A stretch of 64,000 nucleotides of DNA. It comes from Natribaculum luteum. Its GTDB lineage: Archaea; Halobacteriota; Halobacteria; Halobacteriales; Natrialbaceae. Of this stretch, positions 24,930 through 36,867 are shown in pieces; position 1 is the first letter of the stretch, and each line of letters begins with the position of its first letter. The notes beneath the pieces are model-generated. The model did no database searches. It was not told the DNA's origin and saw only the letters and a program-made list of their open reading frames with translations. The stretch spans positions 930,001 to 994,000 of the forward strand of contig NZ_CP095397.1 in NCBI RefSeq assembly GCF_023008545.1. The letters are read 5' to 3'. The translations under genes were made by a program, and so were the position numbers.

Positions 24930-25664
24930 ATGCGACGCGACGAGTACCAGGAGCCGTCGACGATGGCGGTACTCGCCATCGTGGTCGCCATCCTCGTGAC
25001 GTTCGGCGGGGTTGCGGCGTTCGTCGGACCGGACGTGTGGACGGGCACCGGTCCGTCGGAGGCGTCCGACGACGAACCGCCTCCGTCGAGCACGTCGGCC
25101 GACGACGATCCGAACGCTGGACTCGAGGACGACGCGGCTGGAAACGGCGCGGATAGCGGCGGTGACGAGCCAGCCGCGGACGACGACCCCATCGGGAATG
25201 CAGACGAGTCCGGCGAAGACGGGACGAGCGAGCGCCCGACGGACGACGAACCGACGACCGAAGCGTCCGACGAAGCGGACGCCGAGAGTGCCACAGCGCC
25301 CGACGAAGCGGACGAGCCGGGAGACGGCGACGACTCGCCAGTCGACGAGTCAGCGGACGACAGCCTCGACGTCGACGTACCCGACGGCGAGGACGTACTC
25401 GACGAACTCGAGTTGCCCGACGGAGACGACCTCGCGGAAGAGACGGGTCTGCCGGACGACGTCGAGCTACCGGACGAGGGCGTCGGGCCACCGGACGACG
25501 CCGGGCCGCCCGACGACGCCGGCCCGCCCGACGATGCTGGACCACCTGCTAGTGAGGACGAAGACGACGACGACGACGATGATGACGACGACGATGATGA
25601 CGACGACGATGATGACGACGACGATGATGACGACGACGACGATGACGACGAAGACGACGAGTAA
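24930..25664 (+). CDS. Membrane-anchored acidic protein with poly-aspartate tail
   Basis: The 244-residue protein has a short cytoplasmic N-terminus and one hydrophobic helix at about 12-33 (MetAlaValLeuAlaIleValVal...). An extracellular, almost entirely Asp/Glu/Ser/Pro/Gly tail follows. Near the C-terminus a GlyProProAspAsp hexapeptide occurs in three or more copies and then a run of 29 aspartates. No enzymatic motif is present. It resembles cell-surface acidic proteins that hold water or cations, which is inference. It is 70 bp upstream of a glycosyltransferase gene. Confidence 0.75.
   Translation: MRRDEYQEPSTMAVLAIVVAILVTFGGVAAFVGPDVWTGTGPSEASDDEPPPSSTSADDDPNAGLEDDAAGNGADSGGDEPAADDDPIGNADESGEDGTSERPTDDEPTTEASDEADAESATAPDEADEPGDGDDSPVDESADDSLDVDVPDGEDVLDELELPDGDDLAEETGLPDDVELPDEGVGPPDDAGPPDDAGPPDDAGPPASEDEDDDDDDDDDDDDDDDDDDDDDDDDDDDDDEDDE
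25563..25649 (+). repeat. Aspartate-codon microsatellite
   Basis: Twenty-nine consecutive GAC/GAT codons form about four GACGACGACGATGAT 15-nt repeats with irregular ends. The mixture of GAC and GAT is a third-position-only pattern, so slippage changes protein length without frame change. Confidence 0.9.
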
Positions 25665-25700
25665 GTTCCCGACGGGTGCCGACGCCGAACCGGAAAAAGT

Positions 25701-25710
25701 GACTTTTTAA
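25701..25710 (+). promoter_or_regulatory. TATA box of the GT4 gene
   Basis: GACTTTTTAA is centred about 29 nt before the ATG at 25735, again consistent with leaderless transcription. Confidence 0.5.
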
Positions 25711-25734
25711 CCCGCGACTGCGTGCCGACACCAC

Positions 25735-26796
25735 ATGCGCATCGCGTTCGTCTCCTTCGAAACGGTCCACCACCGCGAAACGGAGACGAACGTCCGTCTA
25801 CAGCGCGTGATCTCGGGGCTCTCGGCGCGTGGACACGACGTTCACGTCCTCTGTGCCCGGTTCTGGACCGGCGAGGAGCGTCGCCTCGAGCGCGACGACG
25901 TCGTCTACCACGGCGTCGCGCCCGACCTCGAGTCGCGTCGCTCGTTTTGCCTTCGGCTGCCGTCGGTGCTGCGGTCGATCGGTCCAGACGTGATCCACGC
26001 GAGCGCGCAGCCTGCGGGACAGGTACTCGCCGCCAGCGGCGCGTCGACGCTCACGCGAGCGCCGCTGGTCGTCGAGTGGTACGGCGAGGAGGGCGTCGAC
26101 GACGGGCGACTGCGCCAGTGGGCGACCGGTCGGCCGGATCGGATCGTCACGCCGTCTCGACTCGTCCAGACGTGGGTGCGAGAACTCGGCGTCGACGGCG
26201 ACCGGATCGAGGTGATCCCGAACCCAGTCGAGATGGATCGAATCCGGGAGACGCCGCCCGGCGACGCCGCCGACGTCGTCTACGCGCGCCGCCTCGACGA
26301 GGAGGCGAACGTCGAGAGCCTCCTGCTCGCGCTCGCCGAGTTGCGCGACCGCGAGTGGTCTGCGACGATCCTGGGGGACGGCCCCGAACGCGAGACCTAC
26401 GAGGGACTGGCGAGGGACCTGCGGATCGACGATCGCGTCACGTTCGTCGGCGAGACGACGAGAGATGAGCGCATCGCAGCCTACAGGAGCGCACACGTCT
26501 TCGTCCAGACGGCCCGCCACAGCGTCTTCCCGACCGAGTTGCTGTGGGCGCTCGCGTCGGGCTGTGTCGGCGTCGTCGAGTACCACGTCGACTCGAGCGC
26601 CCACGAACTCGTCGAGGGCCGCGAACGAGGGTTTCGCGTCACGAACGAGGACGAACTCGTCGACGCGATCGTCGAGGCGGGCGACCTCGAGCACCGGACG
26701 GACGACGAGCGGTTCGCGGAGTTCGACCGCGACCGGGTGATCGAACGGTACGTCGAGAGCTACCGGGAGATACAAGACGAACGTGGACTGTTCTAG
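25735..26796 (+). CDS. Glycosyltransferase family 4 protein
   Basis: The 353-residue GT-B fold enzyme transfers a sugar from a nucleotide donor. The N-terminal SerPheGluThrValHisHisArg/GluThrAsnValArgLeuGln loop binds the acceptor side. The linker ValIleProAsnProValGlu is near residue 161, and the C-terminal donor domain ends in HisSerValPheProThrGluLeuLeu, which is the GT4 glutamate-type motif ExxGxxxxE in a weakened form. Acceptor and donor are unknown; its neighbour is the poly-Asp surface protein, and cell-surface glycan work is possible. Confidence 0.85.
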   Translation: MRIAFVSFETVHHRETETNVRLQRVISGLSARGHDVHVLCARFWTGEERRLERDDVVYHGVAPDLESRRSFCLRLPSVLRSIGPDVIHASAQPAGQVLAASGASTLTRAPLVVEWYGEEGVDDGRLRQWATGRPDRIVTPSRLVQTWVRELGVDGDRIEVIPNPVEMDRIRETPPGDAADVVYARRLDEEANVESLLLALAELRDREWSATILGDGPERETYEGLARDLRIDDRVTFVGETTRDERIAAYRSAHVFVQTARHSVFPTELLWALASGCVGVVEYHVDSSAHELVEGRERGFRVTNEDELVDAIVEAGDLEHRTDDERFAEFDRDRVIERYVESYREIQDERGLF

Positions 26797-26807
26797 CTAT
26801 CGTACCG

Positions 26808-27044
26808 ATGAGTGACGTTCCCTGGATCGTACGGGCGTTCGTCTCGCTTCTCGTCGTCCTGTTCGGCGGCACCGTCGGCGTCCTCGTCGCCGGTCCGCTC
26901 GGCGGCGTCGGCGGTGCGATCGTCTCCGGTCTTGGATGGGCCTGGGCGAGACGACGAGACGCGCGTGCAACTCGTATCGAGGCCCTCGAGCGTCGCGTCG
27001 ACGAACTCGAGACGAGGAACGACGGAGACGACTCGCGGTCGTGA
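26808..27044 (+). CDS. Small membrane protein with coiled coil
   Basis: The 78-residue protein has two hydrophobic segments (about 8-25 and 28-45, glycine rich). A basic helix and a C-terminal coiled coil with ArgIleGluAlaLeuGluArgArgValAspGluLeuGlu heptads follow. Function unknown. It starts 11 bp after the glycosyltransferase stop and shares an operon with it. The ATG at 26808 is the first after that stop; the open frame extends upstream only inside the GT gene. Confidence 0.7.
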   Translation: MSDVPWIVRAFVSLLVVLFGGTVGVLVAGPLGGVGGAIVSGLGWAWARRRDARATRIEALERRVDELETRNDGDDSRS

Positions 27045-27068
27045 TCGGATCGGCCCGACCTCGCGGAC

Positions 27069-29516
27069 CTACTCTCGTTGCTCGTCGTCGAACGATCGCG
27101 GATCTCGCGTCGCGAGCGCCGTCTTCACGGCGGCGACGTTCTCCGGAACGTCGTGGACGCGGACGATGTCGGCCCCCCGATCGGCGGCGAGTGCCGTCGC
27201 GGCGACGGTCGGCTCGCCCCGCTCGCCGGCGTCGCGGTCGACGAGACCGAACATGGACTTGTGCGAGTGGCCGATGAGGACGGGACAGTCGAGCGCGCGC
27301 AACTCCTCGAGTCGGTCGAGCAGTTCGAAGCTCTCAGCGGCCGACTTGCCGAACCCGAGTCCGGGGTCGACGACGATCTGCTCCCGGTCGAGGCCCGCCT
27401 TCTCGGCGAGCAACACCAGTTCCGCGAGCTGGTCGATCACGTCCTCGACGACGTCGTCGTAGGTCACGTCGCGGTCGGGGACGACCGGCGCGTCGATGCT
27501 GTGCATGACGATCAGCGGCACGTCGTACTCCGCGGCGACAAAGCGCATCTCTGGGTCCTCGAGTCCGGAGACGTCGTTGACGACGTCGGCACCGGCTTCG
27601 ATGGCCGCGCGGGCGACGGCGGCCTTCCGGGTGTCGACGGAGACCGTCACGTCGAGGTCGGCGATCCGCTCGATCACGGGGACGACGCGGTCGATCTCCT
27701 CCTCGGTGGAGACGGGCTCTGCACCGGGTCTGGTCGACTCGCCGCCGACGTCGATCATGCCGGCCCCGTTCTCGACCATCGCTTCCGCCCGGGCGACGGC
27801 GTCCTCGAGCGCCTCGTACTCGCCGCCGTCGTGGAAACTGTCGGGGGTGACGTTCAGGATGCCCATCACCGTCGTCCCGCCCTGCCACGGGTAGCGCACC
27901 TCGAGCGCCTCGTCGTCGAGATCGAGAGTTTCCCGAAGTTCGCGGGCGACCTCCGCGAGGCCGTCGGATCGAGTCTCGAGTCGGTCGACGAGTCGCCTGA
28001 ACTGCGAGAGCGTGCCCATCAACACGGCGTCGACGGGCTCGTCGCCCCGCTTGAGGCCGGAGAGAGCACACTCGCCGCCGAGACCGAGCAGTTCCTGTTT
28101 GAGCGCGATCGCCTGCGGGTACTGCAGGCTCGTCTCGACGACCCGGTGGACCGCCTTCCCGTGCAGGCGAGTGGCGTCCCCTTCGGCGACGGCCGCGTCC
28201 TCGAGCGCCCGGCGGGCGTCGTCCTCGTCCCGAATCCGTTTGGGAATCTCGGTTCGAGTATATCGTCTTCGGGCTTCGGCGACGGCGAACAGCGAGCCCG
28301 TGACCAGCACGCAATCGTCCGCGTCGGCGTCCGCGAGTGCGCTCGCGAACGCGTCCTCGACGGCCCGCTGCGTCCGGACGGTCCCGGCGCCGGCACGGTC
28401 GAACACTTCCGCGAGCGTCGCCTCGTCTTCGGCGCGGTCGAGGGTCGGCCGGCAGGCGATCACCGAGTCGGGCGTCGGCAGCATCGCCGCCATCTCGCGG
28501 TGGTCCTTGTCGTGCATCGCGCCGAAGACGAGGTGGAGGTCGTCGTACTCGAACGACGACAGCGTCTCGGCGAGGCGCTCGCAGGCCCCCGGGTTGTGCG
28601 CGCCGTCGAGGACCACCAGCGGCTCGGTGTCCATCACTTCGAATCGGCCGGGCCAGTGAGCGTTTCGCAGCCCGCGCTCTACGTCGCGCCGGGAAACGTC
28701 GGCGACCTGGCGGGCGAGTGTCGCCGCGATGGCCGCGTTCTCGGCCTGGTGTTCCCCGAGCAGCGGAATCCGCGTCTCGAGGTCCCAGTCCGGTCCCTCG
28801 ATCGAGACGACCGCTTCGGTGTGGTTCGTCCGCCCGCCGTAGGTGACCCGTACGTCCGCCTCGCTGGTGCCGACGGTGACGACGTCGCCGGCGACCTCGC
28901 GGGCGGCCTCGAGTGCGCTCCCGGAGAGACCGGTGACGAGCGGCGCGTCGTCGGGTGCGACGTGGGCCTTGTCGCGGGCGATCTCCTCGACGGTCTCGCC
29001 GATGACGCTCGTGTGCTCGAGGCTGACGCTCGTGACGGCGCTTGCGACCGGGTCGACGACGCTCGTCGCGTCGTACCGGCCGCCGATGCCGACCTCGAGG
29101 ACGGCGACGTCGACGTCCTCGCGGCCGAAGTGCCACAGGGCGAGCGTGGTCATCGTCTCGAAGAACGTCGGTGACTGGCCGTCGGCAGCCTGGTCGACGA
29201 CGTACTCGCGTGCGGCGTCGACGAACTCACAGATCGCGCTGCGGGGAATCTTCCGCCCGTCGACGCGGATCCGCTCGCGAACGTCCGCCAGATGTGGCGA
29301 CGTGTACAGCCCGACGGAGAGGCCGGCCTCCCGGAGCGTCCGCTCGAGCATCCGGGCCGTACTCCCCTTCCCGTTCGAGCCGGCGACCTGGACGTAGTCG
29401 ACGCCCTCGTGGGGATCCTCGAGGTGTGCGAGAAACTCCGCCGTCGACTCCGTGCCGGGCCTGGGCCGGAAGCGACGCAGGTCGAAGAGAAAGTTCGCCG
29501 CCTCGTGATACTCCAT
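27069..29516 (-). CDS. FolC-FolP fusion: dihydrofolate synthase / dihydropteroate synthase
   Basis: The 815-residue bifunctional folate enzyme joins pterin and p-aminobenzoate, then adds glutamate. Residues 1-415 are FolC-like, with ValAlaGlySerAsnGlyLysGlySerThr near residues 43-52 and a GluHisThr motif. Residues about 545-815 are FolP, with MetGlyIleLeuAsnValThrProAspSer, AspValGlyGlyGluSerThrArgPro and IleGlyHisSerHisLys. A helical linker joins them. This fusion is established in haloarchaea. The start at 29516 gives MetGluTyrHisGluAlaAla, the usual FolC beginning. Confidence 0.95.
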   Translation of the reverse strand: MEYHEAANFLFDLRRFRPRPGTESTAEFLAHLEDPHEGVDYVQVAGSNGKGSTARMLERTLREAGLSVGLYTSPHLADVRERIRVDGRKIPRSAICEFVDAAREYVVDQAADGQSPTFFETMTTLALWHFGREDVDVAVLEVGIGGRYDATSVVDPVASAVTSVSLEHTSVIGETVEEIARDKAHVAPDDAPLVTGLSGSALEAAREVAGDVVTVGTSEADVRVTYGGRTNHTEAVVSIEGPDWDLETRIPLLGEHQAENAAIAATLARQVADVSRRDVERGLRNAHWPGRFEVMDTEPLVVLDGAHNPGACERLAETLSSFEYDDLHLVFGAMHDKDHREMAAMLPTPDSVIACRPTLDRAEDEATLAEVFDRAGAGTVRTQRAVEDAFASALADADADDCVLVTGSLFAVAEARRRYTRTEIPKRIRDEDDARRALEDAAVAEGDATRLHGKAVHRVVETSLQYPQAIALKQELLGLGGECALSGLKRGDEPVDAVLMGTLSQFRRLVDRLETRSDGLAEVARELRETLDLDDEALEVRYPWQGGTTVMGILNVTPDSFHDGGEYEALEDAVARAEAMVENGAGMIDVGGESTRPGAEPVSTEEEIDRVVPVIERIADLDVTVSVDTRKAAVARAAIEAGADVVNDVSGLEDPEMRFVAAEYDVPLIVMHSIDAPVVPDRDVTYDDVVEDVIDQLAELVLLAEKAGLDREQIVVDPGLGFGKSAAESFELLDRLEELRALDCPVLIGHSHKSMFGLVDRDAGERGEPTVAATALAADRGADIVRVHDVPENVAAVKTALATRDPRSFDDEQRE

Positions 29517-29640
29517 ACTCGAACCACAGAGTCCGGCCGCTTTAGGGTGTCGAACTCGCGGCTCCGTGCGACGGCGTCGCGACTCGAGAGACGCTGCCGG
29601 CGGCGATTCGGCGACCGCGAGCGGAACCCCCGAAGGCCGC

Positions 29641-30036
29641 TCAGAGGGCGACGGAGGTGTCCGCCAGGTCGGTCGTCGTGACGACGCCGATGATCTCACC
29701 GCCTTCGTTGACGACCGGCAGGTGGTGGAACGTACGCTCGCGCATCGTCTCGACTGCCGTCTCGAGCGGTTCGTCCGGCGTGACGGTGACGACGTCCGTC
29801 TCCATCACCGCGCGGACAGAGGGAACGTCGCTTCCGGTCAGGAACGTCTCGTCGGCCGCGAGTCGCACGAAGTCGGTTCGCGTGAGGATACCCTGCGGGC
29901 TGTTGTCGTCGTCGACGATAACGAGCGAGCCGATGCTGGCGTCTTGCATCGCCTGTGCGGCGTCCGTGATCGGGTCGTCGGGACGGATCGTCACGACCGG
30001 CGAGGTCATGATCTGGCGTACTGACGTGTCACTCAT
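29641..30036 (-). CDS. CBS-domain protein
   Basis: This 131-residue protein consists of two tandem CBS motifs (about 8-62 and 74-130), which pair to bind adenosine nucleotides or act as a sensor. Patterns such as ThrIleArgProAspAspProIle and GlyIleLeuThrArgThrAspPhe are typical. The ATG at 30036 or 30042 cannot be separated. It stands alone; target protein unknown. Confidence 0.87.
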   Translation of the reverse strand: MSDTSVRQIMTSPVVTIRPDDPITDAAQAMQDASIGSLVIVDDDNSPQGILTRTDFVRLAADETFLTGSDVPSVRAVMETDVVTVTPDEPLETAVETMRERTFHHLPVVNEGGEIIGVVTTTDLADTSVAL

Positions 30037-30126
30037 ACGCATTCGTTTCGGCAGGACACTCTTAAGGATTGATGATGAGAGATAGTCGGAACGAGGGGTC
30101 AGCCGAGGCTCGGCGACGGTGGGCGG

Positions 30127-30852
30127 TTAGAGGTAGGAGGCGTCCCACCGCGTCGGTTTCCGGGCGTTTCCACAGCCGGAACACTGGATACGTCCCATCG
30201 GGTCCATCGCGGTCGCGAGCGTCCCACAGCCGGCGCAGTAGTATCCGTACCGGGTCTCCCTGTCGGGATCGGTAAAGACGGGGTTGAACGGCGCGTCCGA
30301 GCCGGCGTCCTCGTCGAGCTGGTCGACGTAGACGACCTCGCCGTCCTCGCTGACGACGCTCTGCAGGCGGTCGGACTCGGCGTCGAGGTAGATGTACTGG
30401 AAGTAGCGGTTGCCGTCGATCTCGAGTTCCTCCTCGTCGACCCGCTCGAAGCCACGCGCCTCGTAAAACGACGCGCCCGTCTGGTTGTCCGACAGGACGC
30501 GCCCTCGCAGGTACGCCGCTCCCTCCTCGGTCAGTCGCTCGCGGGTCCGTTCGAACAGGTCGCCGCCGATCCCGTGCCCGCGATAGTCGGGGTGGACGTG
30601 CAACCAGAGGAGGTCGCCCTCGCCGCCGTCGGTGACGACGACGCTCTCGGAGAACGCGACCGGTTCGCCGTCGCGTTCTGCGAGGAGGACGTCGTGTTCG
30701 TCGAGCGTCTCCTCGAACGCATCGGGGCCGTACCACTGTTCGACCGCGTTCTCGATCGTTCCGGGGTTCAGCGAGTACGACGTCTCGAGCGATCGGCGGG
30801 CGATCTCGGTGATCGCGTCCCGATCGTCGGCCGTGGCGTCGCGAATTTCCAT
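30127..30852 (-). CDS. GNAT N-acetyltransferase with C-terminal zinc ribbon (DUF5816)
   Basis: The 241-residue protein has a GNAT domain at about 1-155 with the acetyl-CoA loop TyrArgGlyHisGlyIleGlyGly. A beta linker and a zinc ribbon follow (CysAlaGlyCys...CysSerGlyCys, last 40 residues), ending in LysProThrArgTrpAspAla. The latter is the DUF5816 signature of haloarchaea as I recall it. Acceptor unknown. The start at 30852 lies directly after an AT-rich promoter (TATTAATAAT), which favours this ATG over the long open frame to 31020. Confidence 0.85.
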   Translation of the reverse strand: MEIRDATADDRDAITEIARRSLETSYSLNPGTIENAVEQWYGPDAFEETLDEHDVLLAERDGEPVAFSESVVVTDGGEGDLLWLHVHPDYRGHGIGGDLFERTRERLTEEGAAYLRGRVLSDNQTGASFYEARGFERVDEEELEIDGNRYFQYIYLDAESDRLQSVVSEDGEVVYVDQLDEDAGSDAPFNPVFTDPDRETRYGYYCAGCGTLATAMDPMGRIQCSGCGNARKPTRWDASYL

Positions 30853-31003
30853 ATTAATAATGTGGAATGCGGCGTCATAAATCCCAGTCTTGGAACGAGA
30901 TTTTGCGAGCGAACCGAGCGACACGTCGACGTCCGGTGAGAGGCGAGCAGGTTCTGGTCGATCGGTAGTGGTTCTATCGAAATCCGTCGACACTGGCAGG
31001 TGT

Positions 31004-31014
31004 CTTATAAATAT
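31004..31014 (+). promoter_or_regulatory. TATA box before the small TM gene
   Basis: CTTATAAATAT lies 31004-31014. A start near 31035 is expected, so the ATG at 31053 is a better start than 31026. Confidence 0.5.
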
Positions 31015-31052
31015 CGCCAAAGTCTATGAGCGTAGATTGTAATTATTCGATA

Positions 31053-31208
31053 ATGTCTGGTGCTGCAATTCAACGATTTGCGACGGTCGTGCTGTTGTTC
31101 GGCGGGTTCCTCGAACTCGGCGCAGGGACCAGCGGCGGATACGTATATATGTTGCTCGGCTTACTCGCTGGCGTAGTCGGATTAGTTATCGAACTCCGAG
31201 CACAGTGA
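31053..31208 (+). CDS. Small hydrophobic membrane protein
   Basis: The 51-residue protein consists of two predicted membrane helices (about 8-24 and 27-46), with glycine at the bend and few charges. It resembles many uncharacterised haloarchaeal micro-membrane proteins. The start at 31053 is chosen from TATA spacing; an alternative at 31026 would add nine residues. No function can be inferred. Confidence 0.55.
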   Translation: MSGAAIQRFATVVLLFGGFLELGAGTSGGYVYMLLGLLAGVVGLVIELRAQ

Positions 31209-31306
31209 CCGATACTAGACTACCTGTTCGTATCTCGAGGAGTAGCGACTCGATCAGAAAACGACGACGTAGACGGAGTCAGCGGCCAGAGCCGCCGTGA
31301 GAGCAG

Positions 31307-34486
<3,180 letters not shown>

Positions 34487-34513
34487 TTGTCGTTGTTCGT
34501 CCGAAGTTCGTAC

Positions 34514-34543
34514 ATCGTAATAAGCCCCACGAACTATTACGAT
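34514..34543 (-). promoter_or_regulatory. Inverted repeat overlapping the carB promoter
   Basis: ATCGTAATA (34514-34522) and TATTACGAT (34535-34543) form a perfect 9-bp inverted repeat with a 12-nt spacer. It lies 28-57 nt before the carB ATG (34486). The minus-strand sequence CTTATTACG inside the half-site can serve as the TATA box, so a bound repressor would block TBP. The other bases of 34544-34732 show nothing recognisable. Confidence 0.5.
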
Positions 34544-34732
34544 TCCCGTAGCGATTTTTCGAAATTCGAATCAGGCGCTGGACGGGTTCCACCGCCGGTT
34601 CGGGACTACGCCGGAGAACCAACTGCCAGGAAGCCGTCGGCCCGTACTCGGCTCTGACGTCTCGAGTCGTAGAGTCAGCGCGGCGCGACTGACACGAGAG
34701 AAAAGCGGTCTCGACGGCGGGACGAGTCGTGG

Positions 34733-35266
34733 TCAGACGGGGCGATCGTGTTCGGTCTCGAAGTCTCTGACCTGGCGGTACTCGTCGACGAACGCCTCGA
34801 CGTCGAACTCGAGCATCTGGGACTCGAACTCCGTCACCGCGGTCTCGTCCTCGGCGTGGCTGACGGCGTGTTCCATGAGTTCGACGACGAGTTCGACGAC
34901 GATCTCGTGGAGTCGTCGAGAGTCGAAGTCAGTGATCCACAGCATCGCGTAGCCGACGGTACCGTCTTCCGTGGCGTCGTAGGAGACGACGCGCTCCGGA
35001 AACTCCTCCATGACGACGCCGAGCAAGTGTGGGGTCCCGAACTCGTCGAAGTCGTCGGCGGTCTCGACGGTCTCGCGCAACACGGCGACGAGCGACTCGG
35101 GGAAAAAGCGCGAGGGTGGGTGAACGTCCATCACGACCGCGTGGCGGTCGCCACAGGAACACGCGTACTCGCGCATTCCGAGGTCGATCTCTCTCGGATC
35201 GAGGGACTCGCCACAGGGCAACTCGAGCGTCTGTCGATCGTCACCCGGAACGCGGGGCTCTGCCAT
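34733..35266 (-). CDS. Conserved haloarchaeal protein (DUF5815)
   Basis: The 177-residue protein contains a CysSerCysGlyAspArgHis motif near residues 34-42, the MetAspValHisProProSerArgPhe block and an acidic helical second half (LeuHisGluIleValValGluLeuVal). I recognise it as the DUF5815 family; no function is known. The cysteine/histidine cluster could bind a metal. I chose the ATG at 35266 because the TATA-like CCTTATGCA lies about 26 nt upstream; the alternative is 35293. Confidence 0.8.
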   Translation of the reverse strand: MAEPRVPGDDRQTLELPCGESLDPREIDLGMREYACSCGDRHAVVMDVHPPSRFFPESLVAVLRETVETADDFDEFGTPHLLGVVMEEFPERVVSYDATEDGTVGYAMLWITDFDSRRLHEIVVELVVELMEHAVSHAEDETAVTEFESQMLEFDVEAFVDEYRQVRDFETEHDRPV

Positions 35267-35386
35267 CGACGGTAGTTCGGCCGGCGTCTGCATAAGGGCG
35301 ACGACTTCTCACGGCAGTCGAGGCCGGTTACCAGTGCAATCGCGAGCGATTCGCAGTTGCACCGGAACTGACTCACGACCGCCGCG

Positions 35387-36157
35387 TCAGGGCAGGAGTT
35401 CGTCGTCGACGCCCGCCCACTTCTCGGCTTCCGCAGTGCGGAACGTCTCGAGTTGATCGAACGCGCTCGCGAGGACGGAAAGCGTGAACAGCCACGCGAG
35501 CGCGCCCACGGCGACGTTCACCAGTTCGGCGAGGACGGGAACAGCGCCGAGACCGATCGCGAGCAGCCCGCCGACCACGCTGATGGCGAAAAAGCCCAGC
35601 GCGGTGACGACGAGCACGCCGAACACGCGCAGTCGGTGGCCGCGCGTGAGTTCCCAGCTCCGTCGCATCGCCTCGAAGACGTTCGTCCGGTCGACGGCGA
35701 CGTACGGGTAGGTAAACGCGAGCGCGCTCGCGAGAAAGAGTCCCGGGAGCACGAACAGGACGAGGCCGAACGACACCGCAGTCGAGATCACGAGCGCGGC
35801 GACGACACCGTTCGCCGTCGCGACGAACAGCGCCATCGGTCGACCGACCGCGTCGGACGAGAGCAGAGTTCGGAACGCAACCAGCGAGACCGCGACCAGC
35901 CCGACCAGTGCGAGCAGCCACAGCAGCGTCGCGACACCGACCGGCATCTCGAGGGCGAGTGGCAACTCGTCGGGGAGCAGCGCCTCCTCGAACAGAGCGT
36001 CGTCGCCAAACTGGTCGCGCTGGGCTGCGAGTTGGCTCTGTGTCCCGACCGTCAACAGGAGGTGGGCGACGTAGAGACCGAGGAAGACGCCAAGCTGACG
36101 GCCATCAGCCAGGCGGACGATCCCGTCCTCGAGCGCCTCACCGACCGAAAGCCCCAT
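35387..36157 (-). CDS. Multi-pass membrane protein (DUF7847-like)
   Basis: The 256-residue protein has about five membrane helices, of which the PheLeuProGlyLeuPheLeuAla stretch and the ArgArgSerTrpGluLeuThrArgGly motif are typical of the DUF975/DUF7847 groups. It ends in a charged C-terminal tail. Function unknown. It starts 3 bp after the stop of the preceding DUF7124 gene and so belongs to the same operon. Confidence 0.8.
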   Translation of the reverse strand: MGLSVGEALEDGIVRLADGRQLGVFLGLYVAHLLLTVGTQSQLAAQRDQFGDDALFEEALLPDELPLALEMPVGVATLLWLLALVGLVAVSLVAFRTLLSSDAVGRPMALFVATANGVVAALVISTAVSFGLVLFVLPGLFLASALAFTYPYVAVDRTNVFEAMRRSWELTRGHRLRVFGVLVVTALGFFAISVVGGLLAIGLGAVPVLAELVNVAVGALAWLFTLSVLASAFDQLETFRTAEAEKWAGVDDELLP

Positions 36158-36160
36158 CGG

Positions 36161-36553
36161 TCAGGGCCAGTCGTCCCGGACCGGGTCGGCGTCGTCGTCC
36201 TCGCCGTCGTCCTCGCTGGCGAGTTCCCAGTCGGCGGCCTCGGCGGCGTCCTCGACGGCGAGGTACTCCCACTCGAGGTCGGCGGCGAGGGCTTCGTCGT
36301 CCTCGTCTGTGCCGACGAAGACGTGCCGGTCGGTGTCGAACTGCCGCCTGACGCTCTCGAGGCTCTCGGCTTTGCCTCGCGGACCAGAGAAGAAGTCCTG
36401 GCGAATGCGGTTCTTGCGCGTGAAGTTCGTGACCACGTAGGTCGGCTTCTCGGAGACGACGCCGACGTACTGGCTCCAGCCGCGAGCGTCGTCGAAGACG
36501 GCCTCCGGAGAGGCGAGTTCTTTCAGCGCCTCGAGTTCGAATGCGAGCGTCAT
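36161..36553 (-). CDS. Conserved haloarchaeal protein (DUF7124-like)
   Basis: The 130-residue soluble protein opens with ThrLeuAlaPheGluLeuGluAlaLeu, has a central ArgLysAsnArgIleArgGlnAspPhePhe motif, and a C-terminal Asp/Glu-rich disordered tail. I place it in the DUF7124 family with moderate confidence. The function is unknown. Its 3' end is separated from the DUF7847-like gene by only 3 bp, suggesting one transcript. The ATG at 36553 begins directly before the conserved start. Confidence 0.75.
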   Translation of the reverse strand: MTLAFELEALKELASPEAVFDDARGWSQYVGVVSEKPTYVVTNFTRKNRIRQDFFSGPRGKAESLESVRRQFDTDRHVFVGTDEDDEALAADLEWEYLAVEDAAEAADWELASEDDGEDDDADPVRDDWP

Positions 36554-36688
36554 GTCGCTGCCGCCGTTCATGCACGAACGGTGACGCGCACGGGCAAAAA
36601 CGGCTTCGATACGGTAAGAAGCGCCTCCCGTGATCCAAAATCCACCGGACGAGAGGGACCATCCGCTCGTCCACGCCGTCTGGCGAAG

Positions 36689-36823
36689 TCAGGTGAGTTC
36701 GACCCTGTAGTAGTCGGTGAAGACGATCACTTCGCCGTCGACGAACTCCGCGTCGTCGACGAGCGTAGACGGTGAGCCGGACTCGAGCAGGTCGTGAAAT
36801 CGCTCGAGGGCGGACTCACTCAT
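36689..36823 (-). CDS. Small hypothetical protein (44 residues) next to the IS
   Basis: The protein has 44 codons: MetSerGluSerAlaLeuGluArgPheHisAspLeu then an AspGlyGluValIleValPheThrAsp strand and a terminal TyrTyrArgValGluLeuThr. The acidic composition and codon use match the host. I do not recognise the family. The ATG (36821-36823) shares its final base (36823) with the inferred left TA of the insertion sequence, so the ancestral upstream sequence and promoter have been displaced by about 1 kb. Confidence 0.5.
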   Translation of the reverse strand: MSESALERFHDLLESGSPSTLVDDAEFVDGEVIVFTDYYRVELT

Positions 36824-36867
36824 ACTGTCAGCCAAAAATATTTCAAAGAAAAGCACGTTACTCCGAT

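Noticed and set aside
27078-29174. Long plus-strand ORF (698 codons) antisense to the FolC-FolP gene
   Set aside because: It is an artefact of high GC third positions; its composition has no domain motif, while the minus strand holds intact FolC and FolP motifs.
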